64,000 nucleotides of DNA, from positions 14,763 to 78,762 of the forward strand of contig JAVMKL010000271.1 in assembly GCA_031732875.1 (NCBI GenBank), given 5' to 3'. Under the pieces are notes generated by a model, which saw nothing but the letters and a program-made list of their open reading frames with translations, was not told the DNA's origin and searched no databases. A program made the translations under genes and the position numbers. Each line of letters starts with the position of its first letter. Positions within the stretch are counted from its first letter, which is position 1. This DNA is from JAVMKJ01 sp031732875 (GTDB taxonomy: Bacteria; Pseudomonadota; Gammaproteobacteria; Competibacterales; Competibacteraceae). This document shows, in pieces, positions 61,674-64,000 of the stretch.

Positions 61674-62870
61674 TCAGCGGCCGTAAGGCGCCCAGACCGG
61701 ATCGCGCCCGTTGCCGCGCAAGGCAAAGTCCTGCCTGACGCTGCCATCCACGGATATGGTCTCCAGTCGCTGGCCATTGGAGTAAACGATCATCTTGCCG
61801 TTCGGCGCGAAGCTGGGCGACTCGTCCTGCCCGCCGGCGGTCAGGACCCGAAACTGGCGGGTTTGCATGTCCAGCACGGCAATATAAAACCGGCCGCCGC
61901 GGCGATGCATGAAAGCGATGTAGCGGCCGTCCGGCGAAGCGGCGGGACGGGCATTGTAGTCGCCCTCGAAGGTCAGCCGCTGCGCCGCGCCGCCGCCGGC
62001 GCCGATACGGTACAACTGCGGCGAGCCACCCCGATCTGAGGTGAATACGATGCTGCCGTCCGGCAGCCAGACTGGCTCGGTGTCGATGGCGCCACCGTTG
62101 GTAAGACGGACCGGATTCTGGCTTCCCAAAGCAAGGGCGTAGATTTCCGGATTGCCATCTTTCGACAGTGTGAACGCCAGCCGCTGGCCGTCCGGCGACC
62201 AGGATGGAGCGCCGTTGATGCCGGGCGCGGCGGAAACCACACGACGGGCGCCGCTGTGGACTTCCTGGACGACGATCTGCGGCCGGCGGCCTTCGAAGGA
62301 CACGTAGGCCAGCCGAGAACCGTCCGGCGACCAAGCCGGCGACATGATCGGCTGGCCGGAACGCAGAATGACCTGGGGATTCTGGCCGTCGGCGTCGGCG
62401 ACCACCAGATACCAGGTACCGCCACCGCCCGCGACGTAGGCGATGCGAGTGCCGGCCAGCCCCTTCTCGCCGGTGAGCTTTTCGTAGATCAGGTCGCTGA
62501 TGCGGTGGGCCACCGGCCGCAACTGATTGGCAGGCACGTCGAAGGACAAATTCAGCAACTGGCCACCCTGGGCGCCGCTCAACTGGAATCGCACGATATA
62601 GCCGCGGGAACCACCCGGACTGACTTGGCCGGTGACGGAATAGTCGGCGCGGAATTCCGGGGACTGCGGCGCGAACTTGCCGGTCCTTTTCAGATCCGAG
62701 GCGACGATACCGGCGATATCCTCGGGCGCGCCACCACCGAAGGGCGCGATGGCGATGGGAATGCCGCCGCCTTCGACGCCCTTGGTGATGTCGATTGTCA
62801 GCTGGGCATGGGTCAGGCCACTACCCAACAGCAGCACGAGCAACCATAGCAGTCTGATTGAGGAATTCAA
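61674..62870 (-). CDS. tolB: Tol-Pal system translocation protein TolB
   Basis: A 398-aa periplasmic protein: signal peptide (MNSSIRLLWLLVLLLGSGLT, cleaved after HAQ), an N-terminal alpha/beta domain (about 24-155) and a six-bladed beta-propeller with repeated WSPDGSRLAYVSF, WSPDGQRLAFTLS and WLPDGSIVFTSDR motifs. It binds Pal and is released by TolA action. It starts 3 bases after tolA and precedes pal by 37 bases. Confidence 0.95.
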   Translation of the reverse strand: MNSSIRLLWLLVLLLGSGLTHAQLTIDITKGVEGGGIPIAIAPFGGGAPEDIAGIVASDLKRTGKFAPQSPEFRADYSVTGQVSPGGSRGYIVRFQLSGAQGGQLLNLSFDVPANQLRPVAHRISDLIYEKLTGEKGLAGTRIAYVAGGGGTWYLVVADADGQNPQVILRSGQPIMSPAWSPDGSRLAYVSFEGRRPQIVVQEVHSGARRVVSAAPGINGAPSWSPDGQRLAFTLSKDGNPEIYALALGSQNPVRLTNGGAIDTEPVWLPDGSIVFTSDRGGSPQLYRIGAGGGAAQRLTFEGDYNARPAASPDGRYIAFMHRRGGRFYIAVLDMQTRQFRVLTAGGQDESPSFAPNGKMIVYSNGQRLETISVDGSVRQDFALRGNGRDPVWAPYGR

Positions 62871-62873
62871 TGT

Positions 62874-64000
62874 TTAACCTCCTGGTTTGAAACGGAAATT
62901 GAATGTACGAAACTTGGCCAGCACGTCGGGATCCGGAGGCACCGGCAGCGGCGATGCTTTTTGTACCGCGGCAACGGCGGAATTGTCGAAAGCGATATCG
63001 CCGCTACCTTGCACGATCTGGACATCCGTTACCGCACCCGACGGAGTCATGGCAATACGCAAGGTGCATGACTGGTTAGCGCTGCTGCCTGGGGGCAAAG
63101 ACCAGTTACGTTCCACGCGCTGCCTGATAATGGCGGCATGACGGGCCACGGCCTCCTTGATGAATTGTTCGCGCGCCTCACGAGCTGCCAGTTCCGCGGC
63201 CAATTTGCGAGCCTCTTCTGCCTTGCGCTTGGCCTCGGCTTCAGCCTCGGCTTTCCGTTTGGCTTCCTCGGCGGCTTTCCGCGCCTCTTCCGCCGCCGCT
63301 TGCCGCTTGGCTTCCTCGGCGGCTTTCCGTTTCGCTTCTTCCGCCGCCTGACGTTTGGCCTCTTCGGCCGCCTTGCGCTTCGCCTCTTCGGCCGCTGCCG
63401 CTGCTTGCCGCTTGGATTCCTCGGCGGCTTTTCGTTTCGCTTCTTCTGCCGCCTGACGTTTGGCCTCTTCGGCCGCCTTGCGCTTCGCCTCTTCGGCCGC
63501 TGCTTGCCGCTTGGATTCCTCGGCAGCCTCGCGCTTCGCTTCTTCCGCCGCCTTGCGCTTGGCTTCCGCCGCCGCCTGTCGCTTGGCTTCCTCGGCGGCT
63601 TCGCGCTTCGCCTCTTCCGCCGCTTCGCGCTTCGCTTCCTCGGCAACCTTGCGCTTGGCTTCCGCCGTCGCCTGTCGCTTGGCCTCCTCGGCGGCTTCGC
63701 GCTTCGCTTCTTCCGCCGCCTTGCGCTTGGCTTCCGCCGCCGCCTGTCGCTTGGCCTCCTCGGCGGCTTCGCGTTTCGCTTCCTCGGCGGCTTCGCGCTT
63801 CGCTTCTTCCGCCGCCTTACGCTTGGCTTCCACCGCTGCCTGTCGCTTGGCCTCTTCGGCGGCTTCGCGTTTCGCTTCCTCGGCGGCTTCGCGCTTGGCT
63901 TCTTCCGCCGCCTTGCGTTTCGCTTCTTCGGCGGCCCTGCGCCTGGCTTCTTCGGCGGCCCTGCGCCTGGCTTCCTCGGCGGCTTCGCGCTTGGCCTCTT
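62874..64000 (-). CDS. tolA: TolA (3' part; start lies beyond the window)
   Basis: The C-terminal part of TolA, the inner-membrane protein that spans the periplasm to the Pal/TolB complex. The frame is open to the window edge. The visible part of domain II is about 30 units of an eight-residue alanine-rich repeat, EAKR-x-AAE (x is K, E or Q), forming a long helix. Domain III (last 95 residues; RVERNWSLPPGSSANQSCTL, LRIAMTPSGAVTDVQIVQGS, ASPLPVPPDPDVLAKFRTF) is the TonB-like fold. The membrane anchor is not in the window. Confidence 0.94.
   Translation of the reverse strand, partial: EAKREAAEEARRRAAEEARRRAAEEAKRKAAEEAKREAAEEAKREAAEEAKRQAAVEAKRKAAEEAKREAAEEAKREAAEEAKRQAAAEAKRKAAEEAKREAAEEAKRQATAEAKRKVAEEAKREAAEEAKREAAEEAKRQAAAEAKRKAAEEAKREAAEESKRQAAAEEAKRKAAEEAKRQAAEEAKRKAAEESKRQAAAAAEEAKRKAAEEAKRQAAEEAKRKAAEEAKRQAAAEEARKAAEEAKRKAEAEAEAKRKAEEARKLAAELAAREAREQFIKEAVARHAAIIRQRVERNWSLPPGSSANQSCTLRIAMTPSGAVTDVQIVQGSGDIAFDNSAVAAVQKASPLPVPPDPDVLAKFRTFNFRFKPGG
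63230..64000 (-). repeat. 24-bp-period repeat array inside tolA
   Basis: The DNA coding for TolA domain II repeats with a period of 24 bases (GAAGCCAAGCGC-like units), about 30 units within the window and continuing past its end. Variants (AKRK, AKRE, AKRQ, ARRR) alternate, and several blocks of three to four units recur, as expected from unequal crossing-over. Two units are expanded by extra Ala or Glu codons. Confidence 0.9.

Noticed and set aside
63230..64000. Regular short repeats that could be taken for a CRISPR array
   Set aside because: The period is 24 bp with no unique spacers, and the repeats encode the TolA alanine-rich helix in one continuous frame.

Overview
The window is a high-GC, densely coded piece of a gammaproteobacterial chromosome. 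The evidence is the fabA/fabB pair, a bioB-A-F-C-D biotin operon, the tolA-tolB-pal-cpoB cell-envelope operon, zapE, prc, dtd, hemH and an actP/DUF485 acetate permease pair. The genus cannot be fixed from the sequence alone. Most of the window is ordinary housekeeping DNA with short gaps and several ATGA or TGATG overlaps.

Layout. 0-9.7 kb: trpE, a small membrane protein, twin secreted DUF4139 proteins, fabB-fabA, a SpoT-like HD hydrolase behind a duplicated translation start, plsY, folB-folK and an SH3 membrane protein. 10-19.8 kb: a MidA-like methyltransferase, a GCS2-type ligase, a cobalamin-binding MerR regulator of the CarH/LitR type, a membrane protein, actP-DUF485, a membrane sensor-like protein fused to a DnaQ exonuclease, and a HIT protein. 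19.8-28.7 kb: biotin operon on the minus strand, split between bioA and bioF by about 2 kb of accessory DNA (a RelE/ParE-type toxin pair, restriction and TcmP remnants, and a three-Cys DUF5131 gene). The bioB promoter and the bioA tail are duplicated in front of bioF. Upstream of bioB lie hsdR/metallopeptidase remnants and an intact FitAB (VapBC-type) pair. 28.7-39 kb: yrfG-like phosphatase, cysQ, zapE, then a glycan block of three large multidomain glycosyltransferases and a coiled-coil protein.

39-55.6 kb: a hydroxyacid dehydrogenase, hemH, a HAD phosphatase, pip-dtd, UPF0114, a DUF815 ATPase, prc, a NYN-domain protein, slipin-NfeD, a HIT protein, a KtrAB-type potassium system, a GFA protein, DUF3108 and nadC. 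55.8-60.2 kb: a small accessory island between a GIY-YIG gene and tRNA-Lys. It holds a truncated hsdM, an intact two-gene unit (SocA-like domain fused to DUF488, plus an unrecognised 273-aa partner), and an hsdR with a large internal deletion that is also split by a 124-bp MITE-like element with a perfect 5-bp target duplication. 60.2-64 kb: cpoB, pal, tolB and the 3' part of tolA, which has an unusually long EAKR-type repeat domain and runs off the window.

The best candidates for new biology are the DUF488/partner pair in the decaying type I restriction locus, the sensor-exonuclease fusion, the CarH-like regulator with a palindrome in its own promoter, and the rearranged biotin operon whose distal genes seem to have kept expression through a copied promoter. 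All family assignments are by recognition of motifs and protein sequence; no search was run.
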